A DNA stretch of 42,092 bases from Oscillospiraceae bacterium (lineage in GTDB: Bacteria; Bacillota; Clostridia; Oscillospirales; CAG-272), in assembly GCA_015064135.1 (NCBI GenBank), contig SVSU01000004.1:1-42092 (forward strand), written 5' to 3'. Positions within the stretch are counted from its first letter, which is position 1, and each line of letters opens with the position of its first letter. Below are positions 16,501-24,453 of the stretch, one piece after another. Both the position numbers and the translations under genes were made by a program. Below the pieces are notes generated by a model. That model worked only from the letters and a program-made list of their open reading frames with translations. It was not told where the DNA came from and made no database searches.

Positions 16501-16923
16501 GTGCTCCGCCTGGAAGGCTCGGACGCAAACAACAAGGCTGTCTACTATACAGCTATCGTCATCGATACTCTGGATAAGAATCTTCCCACCGACTCCGGCT
16601 CCTCAGACATTCCCTACGATCCCACCCTCGGCACCACAGCGAGAACCTACGGTTTTGAAATAAAGGATATTAACCCCACCAAGAGACTGCTCACGATCCT
16701 TCCCACATATTCCGGAACCGTTACGGTAACTCTTGCAACCGAGGATATGTCCCTCGTTCTGTCACAGAATGAATATGTTGTACGGGAAGGCAGCGAGATC
16801 GACATTCCCTACACCAACGGCAGCGGCACCATCGGCGGATTGACACTTTACCTCTTCCTCCAGCTGACCGATGACGAGGAAACAACCTACGTCCGTTACG
16901 GCGGCATTGAAATGGTTCCGTAA
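13558..16923 (+). CDS. SLH-domain surface protein with seven tandem repeats
   Basis: A 1121-residue exported protein. A signal peptide (residues 1 to about 26, MKNIKRILSGVLAAAMISAS) is followed by three SLH domains at about 27-85, 95-150 and 158-215, with TRAE-type motifs VTRAEF, LSREEA and LTRAEA. These domains bind pyruvylated secondary wall polysaccharide. Residues about 230-370 are rich in short beta-strand turns (SSIENLIINERCSIMLG). From about 408 on, a unit starting GxIYYYY recurs at about 410, 511, 608, 706, 808, 926 and 1050, each with P..F...Y in the middle and a YxxVVV strand at the end. The last copy is diverged. Probably a major surface protein; GGAGG precedes the ATG. The GT4-CsaB fusion in this window likely makes its ligand. 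Confidence 0.88.
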   Translation: MKNIKRILSGVLAAAMISASASFISAAPVTFTDVDQHWAKSYITYLVEKDVLNGYKQDDGTYMFKPEDTVTRAEFIKMMDETFGLTETANISGKYNDVKPEDWYYEYFAKAVAQGYIHNYGNTATPNGALSREEATSLLVRYLDLSDEETLPASTFTDYAKISSYYSRDVLKAAKANLINGYKENDGTSTFRPQNTLTRAEALTILYRAAGAIFTGDRSSTDTAAHSNNAVIKASANITLANQVLEGRVIVSEGTDTGTVFFKQSKINDTLYIRGGANVTLDSTTAKTVVIDSPDIISFTVQNNSSIENLIINERCSIMLGSGTSVEKLTTDADANLVTINGTGIIKNAYINSQSFSSTMVPHNFEIFDGIIATFASKDYQGSSTAQKAFVNTPFMTVEDEVHCLNVLAEENGSIRYYFTTSPYCPGISDFDGFYFAAAYKSSFDVRANTSEKEYTYNTSYVKSFGYIVLQLEANGRYFPPVIIPNTDASGTGFTTDPVLKDEKTISYSTSTQGTVYYMYATEGTNMNINDFVLAYSEQSGSLKGETNNRSGNIVINATYAEVNNYMIFMFKSADGLYYTPVVVALGNDGFSKDPVVVTPGLIEFTPSVTGTIYYYYSLTSDLPAPDKFNSEWRYADISDSDPVTKGKKGSISYTTKDAEKYPYLILCLNSNNSDYMLPVAVKIDYDSGFAELPEVVNTTIRFESSVSGKLKYYYSNVQQAPSAAEFAEAYTKASYKLKGEIRVTVNDFDTFDYDPATAALYSYMVIMIEDSTGEDYQPVVVNLLTTADTGFSVAPYIYGDSIYFKTNYDCNVWFFYSRTDDAVPASDFYERWDKSNYGYHINASKGNLKTIEIEEDLIRQYPYIVFSTSRDASSEIFTYPVLLDIEKDAEKNSDTGLKVTSVSQTSITINSEVLTEIEIDLTAYSDGRIYYYATNESTIPSASAFDDKYFAVDNAYRGSVSASDGQEEITVRLTSRYRYVVLRLEGSDANNKAVYYTAIVIDTLDKNLPTDSGSSDIPYDPTLGTTARTYGFEIKDINPTKRLLTILPTYSGTVTVTLATEDMSLVLSQNEYVVREGSEIDIPYTNGSGTIGGLTLYLFLQLTDDEETTYVRYGGIEMVP

Positions 16924-16952
16924 GCTCCCCCTGAACCGAAATAATTAAAATT

Positions 16953-17010
16953 CACCCTGCTGCGGCTCGGTATGGAAAAACCATATCGCACCTCGGCAGG
17001 GTGTCTTTTT
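16953..17010 (+). terminator. Terminator of the SLH gene
   Basis: CACCCTGC (16953-16960) pairs with GCAGGGTG (16996-17003), with an inner GGTATGG/CCATATC stem around AAAAA, followed by TCTTTTT. Confidence 0.85.
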
Positions 17011-17054
17011 ATAAAAATCGCCGAGAAAACGGATGTATTGCTCCTTTTCTCGGC
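17011..17054 (-). terminator. Terminator of the yqhQ-to-nudix operon
   Basis: On the minus strand a perfect 10-bp stem (GCCGAGAAAA/TTTTCTCGGC, 17020-17029 with 17045-17054) is followed by GATTTTTAT. It lies 15 bp after the nudix stop codon and back to back with the SLH terminator. Confidence 0.8.
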
Positions 17055-17068
17055 TGATTTTATTCATT

Positions 17069-17524
17069 TCACTTGTTCACTTTGTTCCACAGACCATTCT
17101 CAAACCAATAGAAATTCTCCGAAAGCTCATCCTTTTCAAACACTTCATACATAAGGTCAAAGCCGTTTGCAAGGGTGTGGTTTTTCAGCTCGTCTTTCCT
17201 CAGCCAGAACACGCGCCCCTCCTCCGAGGATTTCAACTCCCCCGAGAAAGTGTCGGTTTTGAAGAAGAATACGATATAACGATATTCTCCGTCTCTATGG
17301 TTCCATTGCTTGACACCGCAGAGTCTCACATTGGAAACGGTGAGCCCCGTCTCCTCCTTCACCTCGCGGATAACGGAGTCAACAAAGGATTCGCCGCGCT
17401 CCACATGACCGCCGGGGAAGGTGATTCCGGGCCAGTTGGGATTCACCCTGTCCTGCACCAGAATCCTGTCTCCGTCATACACCATGCACATATTTGTGAG
17501 AACACACGTCTCCTTCTCTGCCAC
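17069..17524 (-). CDS. NUDIX hydrolase (MutT / 8-oxo-dGTP diphosphatase-like)
   Basis: A 151-residue protein with a complete Nudix box, GGHVERGESFVDSVIREV followed by KEETGL (GX5EX7REUXEEXGU), at about residues 37-59. The family hydrolyses nucleoside diphosphates linked to a moiety X; the WNHRDGEYRYIVFFFKT context fits MutT-like oxidised-nucleotide sanitising enzymes, but the substrate is not certain. The start is GTG 17524, three bases after the preceding stop; AGAGGA inside the end of the upstream gene can serve as its ribosome binding site. It is the last gene of a minus-strand operon. Confidence 0.88.
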   Translation of the reverse strand: MAEKETCVLTNMCMVYDGDRILVQDRVNPNWPGITFPGGHVERGESFVDSVIREVKEETGLTVSNVRLCGVKQWNHRDGEYRYIVFFFKTDTFSGELKSSEEGRVFWLRKDELKNHTLANGFDLMYEVFEKDELSENFYWFENGLWNKVNK

Positions 17525-17527
17525 GGC

Positions 17528-18034
17528 TTAAAAATCCTCTCTCAGCGGATGCTCGAAAATGAACGCATCCTTATCCTTCACGGGGAAGAAAAGGAATGTC
17601 TGCCCGGGGGCAAGGGGATTCATATACTCATGGTAGGCGCCGTTCACCGTAAGATGAAGCTTTTCAATGTATGCCAACGCTTCCTTGACCGCCTCTGCCT
17701 TCTTGCCCTCCACGCGGATGCTGATGTAATTGGATTCGGGAACCGTCCACTTTGTCCAGCCAAAGGGAGCGAAAGAATCTTCTTTTACCTCCACACCTGC
17801 CAGATAGAGACCCTTTCCGTCCTCCCATTCACCGAGTTCTCCCGAAAAATCGCTTCTCAGACCCCAGCAGCCGATAGGCTTGCCCTTTTTATCTCGCTTA
17901 ATGAGAGGAAATATCTCCTCCATTTCCGCATTTGCCTTCTTCCAGAGCTCGGCTACAAAGCCGTTTCCGTCCTCCGTGGAGCCCTTCTTACCGATTACGG
18001 TAAATGCACTTTTGTGAAGTCTTTTGATAACCAT
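17528..18034 (-). CDS. GyrI-like / AraC-type effector-binding domain protein
   Basis: A 168-residue stand-alone GyrI-like small-molecule-binding domain. Visible family features are the repeat-like strands with WGLRSDFSGELGEWEDGKGLYLAGVEV and the second half WTVPESNYISIRVEG ... YHEYMNP. In AraC/BmrR-type regulators this fold senses drugs or other hydrophobic ligands; there is no DNA-binding domain here, so a ligand-sequestering or hydrolytic role is possible. It lies 34 nt after ddl and 3 nt before the nudix gene, with AAAGGAAAG upstream of its ATG. Confidence 0.75.
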   Translation of the reverse strand: MVIKRLHKSAFTVIGKKGSTEDGNGFVAELWKKANAEMEEIFPLIKRDKKGKPIGCWGLRSDFSGELGEWEDGKGLYLAGVEVKEDSFAPFGWTKWTVPESNYISIRVEGKKAEAVKEALAYIEKLHLTVNGAYHEYMNPLAPGQTFLFFPVKDKDAFIFEHPLREDF

Positions 18035-18068
18035 ATTTTTGCTTTCCTTTTCTTAATTAAATCTTTTT

Positions 18069-19121
18069 TCAGTTCAATGCCCCGTTCAGCAGTCTCGTAA
18101 TAAGCTCACTGTATGAAATTCCCGAATGGATCATCAATCTGGGGTACATGGAAATGGGCGTAAATCCGGGAATGGTGTTTATTTCGTTAAACACGATCCT
18201 TCCGTCGGGGGTGTGGAAGAAATCTACTCTTGACAGCCCTCTGCACTCCAGTGCTTTGAAAATCTCCAGCGCATATGTTCTTGCCTTCTCCGAATCTGCT
18301 GCAGACAGTCTGGCAGGAATAAAGAAGGACGATGCATCGCTCACATATTTGGTGTCGTAATCGTAAAATTCACTGCCTCCGAGGTCGATCTCCGCAGGCT
18401 GAGACACCGTGTACTGCCCCTTTTCCTCAAGGACCGCAAGCTCGATCTCCGAACCCGTGATACACTCCTCGATCATGATTTTCTCGCCCTCGGCAAAGGC
18501 CACCGCAACGGCTGACGCAAAATCCTCCGCCGCCCTCACCTTCGATGCACCCACGGACGAACCGGAGCAGGCAGGCTTCACGAACATGGGATATCCGCCA
18601 AGCGCCCTCTCGCATTTCTCACGGAGAGCATCTATGGAATCGGTAGTACCTTTGTGCGCCACAACCATCTTCGCCATGGGGATATCCGTCTCCATGCTGA
18701 TTATTGCCTTTGTCAGCGCCTTATCCATGCACACCGCACTCGCCGTACAGCCGCATCCCACCACGGGAATACCCGAGACCGCGAAAAGCCCCTGCATGGT
18801 ACCGTCCTCGCCGCAGGCACCGTGGAGAACCGCGAACACCCCGTCACAGGGAATTTCACGTTCCGCACCATCCGTTACCGCACAAAGAGTTCCCGTCGTC
18901 ATATTTATTCTGACCTCGGGCAGCGAGCCGCCGCACCATGTATTTCTTCGGATCGCCTCAAGATCCCCCTCATAAAGATACCATTTGCCCTCTCGCGTTA
19001 TGCCGATCATGGCAACATTGAAGGCTGTTCTGTCAATATTCGACAGGACACCGTATGCGGAGGAAAGCGAAACCTCATACTCCGAGGATTTTCCTCCGAA
19101 AAGAACCGCTATATTCTTCAT
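18069..19121 (-). CDS. ddl: D-alanine--D-alanine ligase
   Basis: A 350-residue ATP-grasp ligase that joins two D-Ala for the peptidoglycan stem peptide. The N-terminus MKNIAVLFGGKSSEYEVSLS, the ATP-binding loop VKPACSGSSVGASKV, the VDFFHTPDGRIVFNEINTIPGF segment (metal-binding Glu/Asn) and the ISMYPRL end are all characteristic. Length fits the long Ddl type; residues specifying D-lactate instead of D-alanine were not evaluated. AAAGG lies before the ATG. It follows cimA after 36 nt in the same operon. Confidence 0.95.
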   Translation of the reverse strand: MKNIAVLFGGKSSEYEVSLSSAYGVLSNIDRTAFNVAMIGITREGKWYLYEGDLEAIRRNTWCGGSLPEVRINMTTGTLCAVTDGAEREIPCDGVFAVLHGACGEDGTMQGLFAVSGIPVVGCGCTASAVCMDKALTKAIISMETDIPMAKMVVAHKGTTDSIDALREKCERALGGYPMFVKPACSGSSVGASKVRAAEDFASAVAVAFAEGEKIMIEECITGSEIELAVLEEKGQYTVSQPAEIDLGGSEFYDYDTKYVSDASSFFIPARLSAADSEKARTYALEIFKALECRGLSRVDFFHTPDGRIVFNEINTIPGFTPISMYPRLMIHSGISYSELITRLLNGALN

Positions 19122-19157
19122 AAAACACCTTTCGTAACTACTGTGACGGAACGCCGC

Positions 19158-20792
19158 CTATCTTTGGGACTCAGCCCCCGAGGAATGCCTTGACAGCATA
19201 TATTCCACGGAATCTCTGAGCGCCTGCCAGCTTGCATTGATAATGTCGGAGGACACACCGATGGTTCGCCATACCGACACACCGTCTGTGGATTCGATAA
19301 GAACGCGAACAACGGAAGCCGTCGCTCCTGAGTTGAGTACACGAACTTTATAGTCCGAGAGATGCATTTCCCCGATTTCGGGATAAAAACGGGAAAGCGC
19401 ACGTCTGAGGCAAACGTCCATGGCATTAACGGGACCGTTTCCTTCCCCCGCGCTCAATTCCTCATTGCCGTCTACGGAGATCTTTATCATCGCCCAACTT
19501 CGCATCTCGTCGGCAGAGGTACCCTCCCCATCCTCATCCACGATCACCTTAAAGTTGAGAAGGTCAAAGCTGCGGCGCCTGATGCCGAATGCCTCATCAA
19601 GCACCAGAGCAAGGGACGCTCCCGCATCCTCGTAACTGTATCCTTCGGCTTCCTTCGCCTTGATCATCTCCGCCGCACGGACTACAACGGGATCGTTCTT
19701 CGATACGGTGCCGTCAGCCAAGCCTTTCGCAAACTCCTCCATACCGCTTCCCATACAGCGCTCAACGATAAGCTCGCGGAGTTTTTCAATAACCGCCGCC
19801 CTGCCCGAAAGACCGCTTATGAGTATATTCCGTTTGTTCCCCACAGCTTCGGGTGAGATGTGCTCAAAGGTTTTGGGGGACTTGTTCACCCCGTCTATAT
19901 GTGCCCCTGCCTTGTGGGTGAACGCATATCCTCCCACAAAGGGCTCGTTTTCGCTGAACGCCAGATTTGCAGTCTCATTGACAAATCGTGCGGTTTTTGT
20001 CAGTTTTTTTATCCTGTCTCCGATGCAGTCAAAGCCCAGCTTCAGCTGCAGAACGGGGATCAGCGTATTCAAATTGGCATTGCCGCACCGTTCGCCGATG
20101 CCGGAGATGGTTCCGTGAACCTGCACAGCACCCGACAACACGGCGGAAACCGAGCAGGCCTCAGCCATCCCCATATCGTTGTGACAGTGTATGCCGATGC
20201 TGCCGAAGCGGTCAACAACATCCTTCGTAATCATGCCAACCACATCGGGGAGCATACCGCCGTTTGTGTCGCAGAGTACCACTCGGGAAGCCCCTGCCTT
20301 CAATGCCGCATCGACCACACGGAGGCTGTATTCCGCATTGTCCGCATATCCGTCAAAGAAATGCTCCGCATCGAAGATTACTTCCTTACCTGCTGAGTGA
20401 AGATACCGCACCGTATCGGCAATCATGGCAAGATTTTCCTCCGCTGTTGTGCCGAGGACATTGGAAACCTGATAAAGCCAGCTTTTTCCGTACACCACCG
20501 CACAAGGAACGGGGGCCTTCGCCACGTATGGAAGAAAGAGATCATTTTCGCATCTCTCCATGGCTCTCCTCGTCTGAGTAAACGCACAGAGTTTGGAATT
20601 GGTAAGGCTCAGCTTTCCCAGTTCCGAAAAAAACTCGGCGCTTTGGGCATCGCAGAGCATCCCGGCTTCAATATAGGATACGCCGATTTCATCCAGCGCG
20701 TGAATCACCTTGATTTTATCGTCATAATTGAAATTGATTCCTGCCCCCTGTGCGCCGTCACGGAGGGTGGTATCAAATATCTCGATTTTCAT
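19158..20792 (-). CDS. cimA: Citramalate synthase
   Basis: A 544-residue HMGL-type enzyme that condenses pyruvate and acetyl-CoA to (R)-citramalate, opening the threonine-independent isoleucine route. The catalytic barrel starts MKIEIFDTTLRDGAQGAGIN; the metal ligands are in GIHCHNDMGMAEACS and the GERCGNANLNTLIP loop distinguishes it from LeuA (GERAGNT). The C-terminal regulatory domain is at about 420-540 (NSGATASVVRVLIESTDG). It begins 6 nt after leuA, so both alpha-keto-acid chain-extension enzymes are made together. The later enzymes (leuB, leuC, leuD) are not in the window. Confidence 0.94.
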   Translation of the reverse strand: MKIEIFDTTLRDGAQGAGINFNYDDKIKVIHALDEIGVSYIEAGMLCDAQSAEFFSELGKLSLTNSKLCAFTQTRRAMERCENDLFLPYVAKAPVPCAVVYGKSWLYQVSNVLGTTAEENLAMIADTVRYLHSAGKEVIFDAEHFFDGYADNAEYSLRVVDAALKAGASRVVLCDTNGGMLPDVVGMITKDVVDRFGSIGIHCHNDMGMAEACSVSAVLSGAVQVHGTISGIGERCGNANLNTLIPVLQLKLGFDCIGDRIKKLTKTARFVNETANLAFSENEPFVGGYAFTHKAGAHIDGVNKSPKTFEHISPEAVGNKRNILISGLSGRAAVIEKLRELIVERCMGSGMEEFAKGLADGTVSKNDPVVVRAAEMIKAKEAEGYSYEDAGASLALVLDEAFGIRRRSFDLLNFKVIVDEDGEGTSADEMRSWAMIKISVDGNEELSAGEGNGPVNAMDVCLRRALSRFYPEIGEMHLSDYKVRVLNSGATASVVRVLIESTDGVSVWRTIGVSSDIINASWQALRDSVEYMLSRHSSGAESQR

Positions 20793-20798
20793 ATTATG

Positions 20799-22331
20799 CT
20801 ATCCCTCAATTCGTCGTCTTCGAGCCCTTTCCCATTTGTTGATAGCGTTGAGATATGCCTTGATGGAGGATTTCACGATATCCGTTGAAACGCCCCGTCC
20901 CGTGAACACACTCTCGCCTTCCTTTATCTTAACCTTCGCTTCTCCGAGGGCATCTGTCCCTTCGGTCAGTGCCTGAATGTTGTAGGAGATCAACTCTACT
21001 CCGTCTGCCCCCGCGATTCGGTTTATGGCGTTGAATGCGGCATCGATGGGGCCTTCCCCGGGAGCCGCTTCCGTGACCTCCCCGTTCTCCACACCGTCGG
21101 AAAGGGTCACGAGGCACATTGCCTTGATCTTATTCCCCGACTGGATCTGGAATGTGGAGAGATAATACCGCCCCTCGATGGAGTCAAGGTATTCGCTGAC
21201 AATGGCGCGGATATCGTCGTCGGAGATCACCGATTTTTTGTCCGCAATCTCCTTGAATCTGGTAAATGCGGCGTCAATACCCACCCCGTCAAGGGAGTAC
21301 CCCAGCTTCGCTACCCGTTCGGCAAAGGCATGGCGGCCGCTTAACTTGCCGAGCACGATGGTATTATCCGTCAGCCCGATATCCTCGGGATTCATGATCT
21401 CATACGTCTTACGGGAACACATCATGCCGTGCTGGTGAATACCGCTTGCATGAGCAAAAGCATTGGCACCCACGATCGCCTTATTGGGAGCCACTCTGAT
21501 ACCCGAAAGGGACGAAATAAGACGGCTTGTCTCAATAAGTTCACGGGTGTTTATGTTGTGGGACACACCCATGGACTCCGCCCGCACGGTAATTGCCATA
21601 ACCGCTTCTTCAAAGGGAGTATTTCCTGCCCGTTCTCCCAGTCCGTTCACCGTACATTCCACCTGATCCGCACCGGCTGTGACTGCCGCAATGGTATTCG
21701 CCGTCGCCATGCCGAGATCGTTGTGGCAGTGGACGCTGACCACGGTTTCGGGCGGAAGGACAGCCTTGACCCTCCGAACAAGAGCAGAAAACTCATCGGG
21801 AGAGGAATACCCAACCGTATCGGGAATGTTTATAATATTCGCCCCTGCCTCCGCCGCACACTTCACCGCTTCAAGGAGAAAATCCGCATCGGAACGGGTC
21901 GCGTCCTCGGGAGAAAACTGCACTTCGTCAAAGAATTCCCGGGCATACGCCACATATTCTCTGATTCTCGCAAGTGCATCTTCCCTCGTTATATTCAATT
22001 TATGCTTCAGATGAATATCGCTTGTGGCAATAAACACATGAATGCGCCGTTTTCTCGCACCCTCCAGTGCCGATGCCGCCGCATCAATATCGCTTTTCGT
22101 CAATCTTGCAAGGGCAGAAACGGTGCTTTCGCGAATACTCTCCGCAACCCGGCGAACGGCGGCAAAATCACCCTCCGATGATGCAGGAAAGCCTGCTTCT
22201 ATTATATCCGCACCCAACTGCTCCAGGCGCATGGCAATATCGTACTTCTGCGCCGCACCGAAATGTACGCCCGGGGTCTGCTCCCCATCGCGCAATGTTG
22301 TGTCGCAGAACCGTATGATCCGTCCTGTCAT
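20799..22331 (-). CDS. leuA: 2-isopropylmalate synthase
   Basis: A protein of 510 residues (513 from the upstream ATG at 22340) that condenses 2-oxoisovalerate with acetyl-CoA, the first committed step of leucine synthesis. CDTTLRDGEQTPGVHF, the metal site VSVHCHNDLGMATANT and the loop GERAGNTPFEEAVMA are diagnostic; the C-terminal part (about 390-505) is the leucine-binding regulatory domain. I prefer ATG 22331 because AAGGA stands 8 nt before it; the ATG at 22340 has only a weak site. It lies 21 nt after prmC, with no T-box or attenuator in that gap. Confidence 0.94.
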   Translation of the reverse strand: MTGRIIRFCDTTLRDGEQTPGVHFGAAQKYDIAMRLEQLGADIIEAGFPASSEGDFAAVRRVAESIRESTVSALARLTKSDIDAAASALEGARKRRIHVFIATSDIHLKHKLNITREDALARIREYVAYAREFFDEVQFSPEDATRSDADFLLEAVKCAAEAGANIINIPDTVGYSSPDEFSALVRRVKAVLPPETVVSVHCHNDLGMATANTIAAVTAGADQVECTVNGLGERAGNTPFEEAVMAITVRAESMGVSHNINTRELIETSRLISSLSGIRVAPNKAIVGANAFAHASGIHQHGMMCSRKTYEIMNPEDIGLTDNTIVLGKLSGRHAFAERVAKLGYSLDGVGIDAAFTRFKEIADKKSVISDDDIRAIVSEYLDSIEGRYYLSTFQIQSGNKIKAMCLVTLSDGVENGEVTEAAPGEGPIDAAFNAINRIAGADGVELISYNIQALTEGTDALGEAKVKIKEGESVFTGRGVSTDIVKSSIKAYLNAINKWERARRRRIEG

Positions 22332-22352
22332 AGCCTTCATCCTTAAATCCTG

Positions 22353-23177
22353 TTATTTTATTCGTCTTATAACCGCAGCTCTCGTGTTGCCGCCGTAATC
22401 TTCAAGCGGCTCCGCGGACAGTCCTCGCTCTTTCGCATATCCGATGACGGCATCCGACTGCGCCGCGCCATGTTCAATAATCATAAATCCATCCGCCGAA
22501 AGATGTGGAGTGTAACTATCTATAATCGCCCGAATGAGGGATAATCCGTCCCCTCCGTCTGTCAGCGCGTGGGGCGGCTCTGCGAAAAGCTCGGGCTCAA
22601 GTCTGAGCATCTCCTCCGCCGTTACATAGGGGGGATTTGCCGATATCACATCGTAACCCTCGCCCTCCGAAAGCAAATCAACAGAAGCATCTCCGAGAAT
22701 CGTCTGCACCCTTTCCGAAAGTCCGAGACGGCGGAAATTCTCCTCCGCCTGCCCCATGGTTTCGGGGTAAAGCTCCACCGCCGCACCCGTCATATCCTCC
22801 CGGTAATGCAGAACAGCGGCAATGATGCATCCGCTTCCCGTACAAAGGTCGAGAATCCTGCCGTTTTTCGGCGCATTTTCGATGATGTATTCGCAAAGTA
22901 TCTCCGTATCGCTTCTCGGGATGAGGCAATTTTCGTTCACTGCGAAGGGTAAGCCCATAAACTCCCACTCACCGAGAATGTACTGAAGCGGATACCTTGA
23001 GCACCGCTTTCCGACCGCTTCCGAAAACTCGTCCGACATGGTAAACTCTTCGTCAACCGCGGCACGAAGGGAGGAATAACTGCGTCCCGTAAACCCTTCG
23101 GCAAGGAGCAGAGCCTCATGGAGTGCCCCTTCGATCCCTGCCTCGGCAAGCCTCTCAGCTATCTGCCGCAGAGTCAT
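22353..23177 (-). CDS. prmC: Peptide chain release factor N5-glutamine methyltransferase
   Basis: A 274-residue SAM methyltransferase that modifies the glutamine of the GGQ motif in release factors RF1 and RF2. The N-terminal helical domain (MTLRQIAERLAEAGIEG) is followed by the SAM site ILDLCTGSGCIIAAVL and the catalytic NPPY at residues 181-184. Its ATG overlaps the TGA of yqhQ (ATGA). In many Firmicutes prfA follows prmC; here leuA follows instead. Confidence 0.95.
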   Translation of the reverse strand: MTLRQIAERLAEAGIEGALHEALLLAEGFTGRSYSSLRAAVDEEFTMSDEFSEAVGKRCSRYPLQYILGEWEFMGLPFAVNENCLIPRSDTEILCEYIIENAPKNGRILDLCTGSGCIIAAVLHYREDMTGAAVELYPETMGQAEENFRRLGLSERVQTILGDASVDLLSEGEGYDVISANPPYVTAEEMLRLEPELFAEPPHALTDGGDGLSLIRAIIDSYTPHLSADGFMIIEHGAAQSDAVIGYAKERGLSAEPLEDYGGNTRAAVIRRIK

Positions 23178-24163
23178 TCCCCAGCCGCCTTTTCGTTCTC
23201 ATCTTTGTCAAGCAAAGATTCCTCAAAGGTTTCGGGAATAGCGTGGCGGAGAGCAGTGAGGGCAACCTCAAGCTGGCTGTCGTCGGGTTCTTTTGTGGTG
23301 ATTCTCTGAAGCCAGAGTCCGGGCGCGGAGAGTATCTTCACAAGGATATTTCCGCTGTGCTTGCCTGCAAGCATGAGGAATTCAAAGCCCACACCCACAA
23401 TAATGGGGAGCATCAGCAATTTGGAGCCGAAGCGCACCCACACATTGTCCCATGTCAGGAATGAATTGAGAATGATGGAAATGAACAGCATTACAAAAAT
23501 GAAGCTGGTTCCGCATCTCGGATGGAAACGGGAGCACTTTCTTGCGTTTTCGGGGGTGAGGGGCAATCCTGCCTCAAAACAGGCAACGGACTTATGCTCC
23601 GCACCGTGGTACTGATATGTTCTTTTGATATCGCTCATAAAGGACACACCCCAGATGTACAGCACAAAAATCGCCATACGGATAAGACCCTCGATAAGTG
23701 ACTTCACAAAGGGGATCTCCACTTTCAAAAGGGAGTCAACCTGCGAGGTCACAAATGTGGGGAGCATGAGGAAAAGTCCGACACCGAGAACAAGTCCCAG
23801 CACCATGCCGATGACTGACACCACCTTCATGAGATTGTCGCCGAATTTCTCCTGAATCCACTTTTCAAACTTCGTCTCGGGTTCATCCTCAATCCCCAGC
23901 ATCTCAGCCGATTTTGTCAGCATATCCATACTGAGAAGAAGCTGCTCCACAAAGCTGACACAGCCGCGGATGACGGGAAGATTGCATATCTTATGTTTTT
24001 TTCTGAGTGAGGTGTGCTTGGAATTGTCAAGGGTGATCCCTCCGTCCTCGCCTCTCACGGCAAGGCTCACATTCTCACCCGATTTCATCATAACCCCTTC
24101 AAGGACAGCCTGTCCGCCTACAATACCCAAACGGGGATCTACGACCTTCTTTTCTTTTTTCAT
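23174..24163 (-). CDS. DUF1385 family membrane protein (YqhQ-like)
   Basis: A 329-residue polytopic membrane protein of the DUF1385/YqhQ family. The N-terminal signature GIVGGQAVLEGVMMKSGEN and the YQYHGAEHKSVACFEAG and HPRCGTSF blocks are typical; at least four membrane segments are visible (for example VVSVIGMVLGLVLGVGLFLML). Its biochemical role is not known to me; it is commonly found next to prmC. I chose ATG 24163 because GGAG lies 8 nt before it; the ORF track begins at the TTG one codon earlier. It is the first gene of the operon, behind a folded leader. Confidence 0.9.
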   Translation of the reverse strand: MKKEKKVVDPRLGIVGGQAVLEGVMMKSGENVSLAVRGEDGGITLDNSKHTSLRKKHKICNLPVIRGCVSFVEQLLLSMDMLTKSAEMLGIEDEPETKFEKWIQEKFGDNLMKVVSVIGMVLGLVLGVGLFLMLPTFVTSQVDSLLKVEIPFVKSLIEGLIRMAIFVLYIWGVSFMSDIKRTYQYHGAEHKSVACFEAGLPLTPENARKCSRFHPRCGTSFIFVMLFISIILNSFLTWDNVWVRFGSKLLMLPIIVGVGFEFLMLAGKHSGNILVKILSAPGLWLQRITTKEPDDSQLEVALTALRHAIPETFEESLLDKDENEKAAGE

Positions 24164-24218
24164 CAATACTTCTCCATTTTAACATTTATATAATACAATA
24201 AAATCAAACCGCACATCG

Positions 24219-24294
24219 GAGAATTTTCCGTAAGGGAAATTCTCGGGAGTGGGAGGGTTCGCTTGAAATTACAAGCTGCACATTTCTCCCACTC
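24219..24294 (-). promoter_or_regulatory. Two-hairpin leader RNA of the yqhQ operon
   Basis: The 5' region of the transcript has a perfect 9-bp stem (GAGTGGGAG/CTCCCACTC, 24247-24255 with 24286-24294) enclosing a smaller GCTTG/CAAGC hairpin, directly followed by a second hairpin (24219-24244, GAGAATTT/AAATTCTC type). No U run follows either, so these are not plain terminators. No T-box sequence is seen. Function is unknown; stability control or a protein/ligand site is possible. Confidence 0.5.
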
Positions 24295-24297
24295 TAC

Positions 24298-24326
24298 ATT
24301 ATAACACATTCTTCGCCCGAAGTAAA
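24298..24326 (-). promoter_or_regulatory. Promoter of the yqhQ-prmC-leuA-cimA-ddl operon
   Basis: On the minus strand TTTACT (-35, weak) and TATAAT (-10, perfect) with a 17-bp spacer, immediately upstream of the folded leader. Confidence 0.6.
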
Positions 24327-24386
24327 TACATTGAAGGGGCGAAAAAAATTCTTTACAATGAAATATGCCTAATAATTCGTCTCTTG

Positions 24387-24415
24387 TTGACAAACCTGCT
24401 GTGTTCTGATAAAAT
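24387..24415 (+). promoter_or_regulatory. Promoter of the birA-glycosidase operon
   Basis: TTGACA (24387-24392), 17-bp spacer, TAAAAT (24410-24415), 38 bp before the birA start. It is the only clear promoter I see before the following run of co-directional genes. Confidence 0.8.
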
Positions 24416-24453
24416 ATTAAGGTAAGAAATATATCGTTTAAGGATGGTGGAGC

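Noticed and set aside
22332-22352. T-box or leader attenuator in front of leuA
   Set aside because: The prmC-leuA gap is only 21 nt and holds no stem or T-box sequence.
24247-24294. MraZ-box-like TGGGAG repeats in the yqhQ leader
   Set aside because: Only one TGGGAG copy is present and no mraZ or division genes are near; the symmetry is explained by a hairpin.
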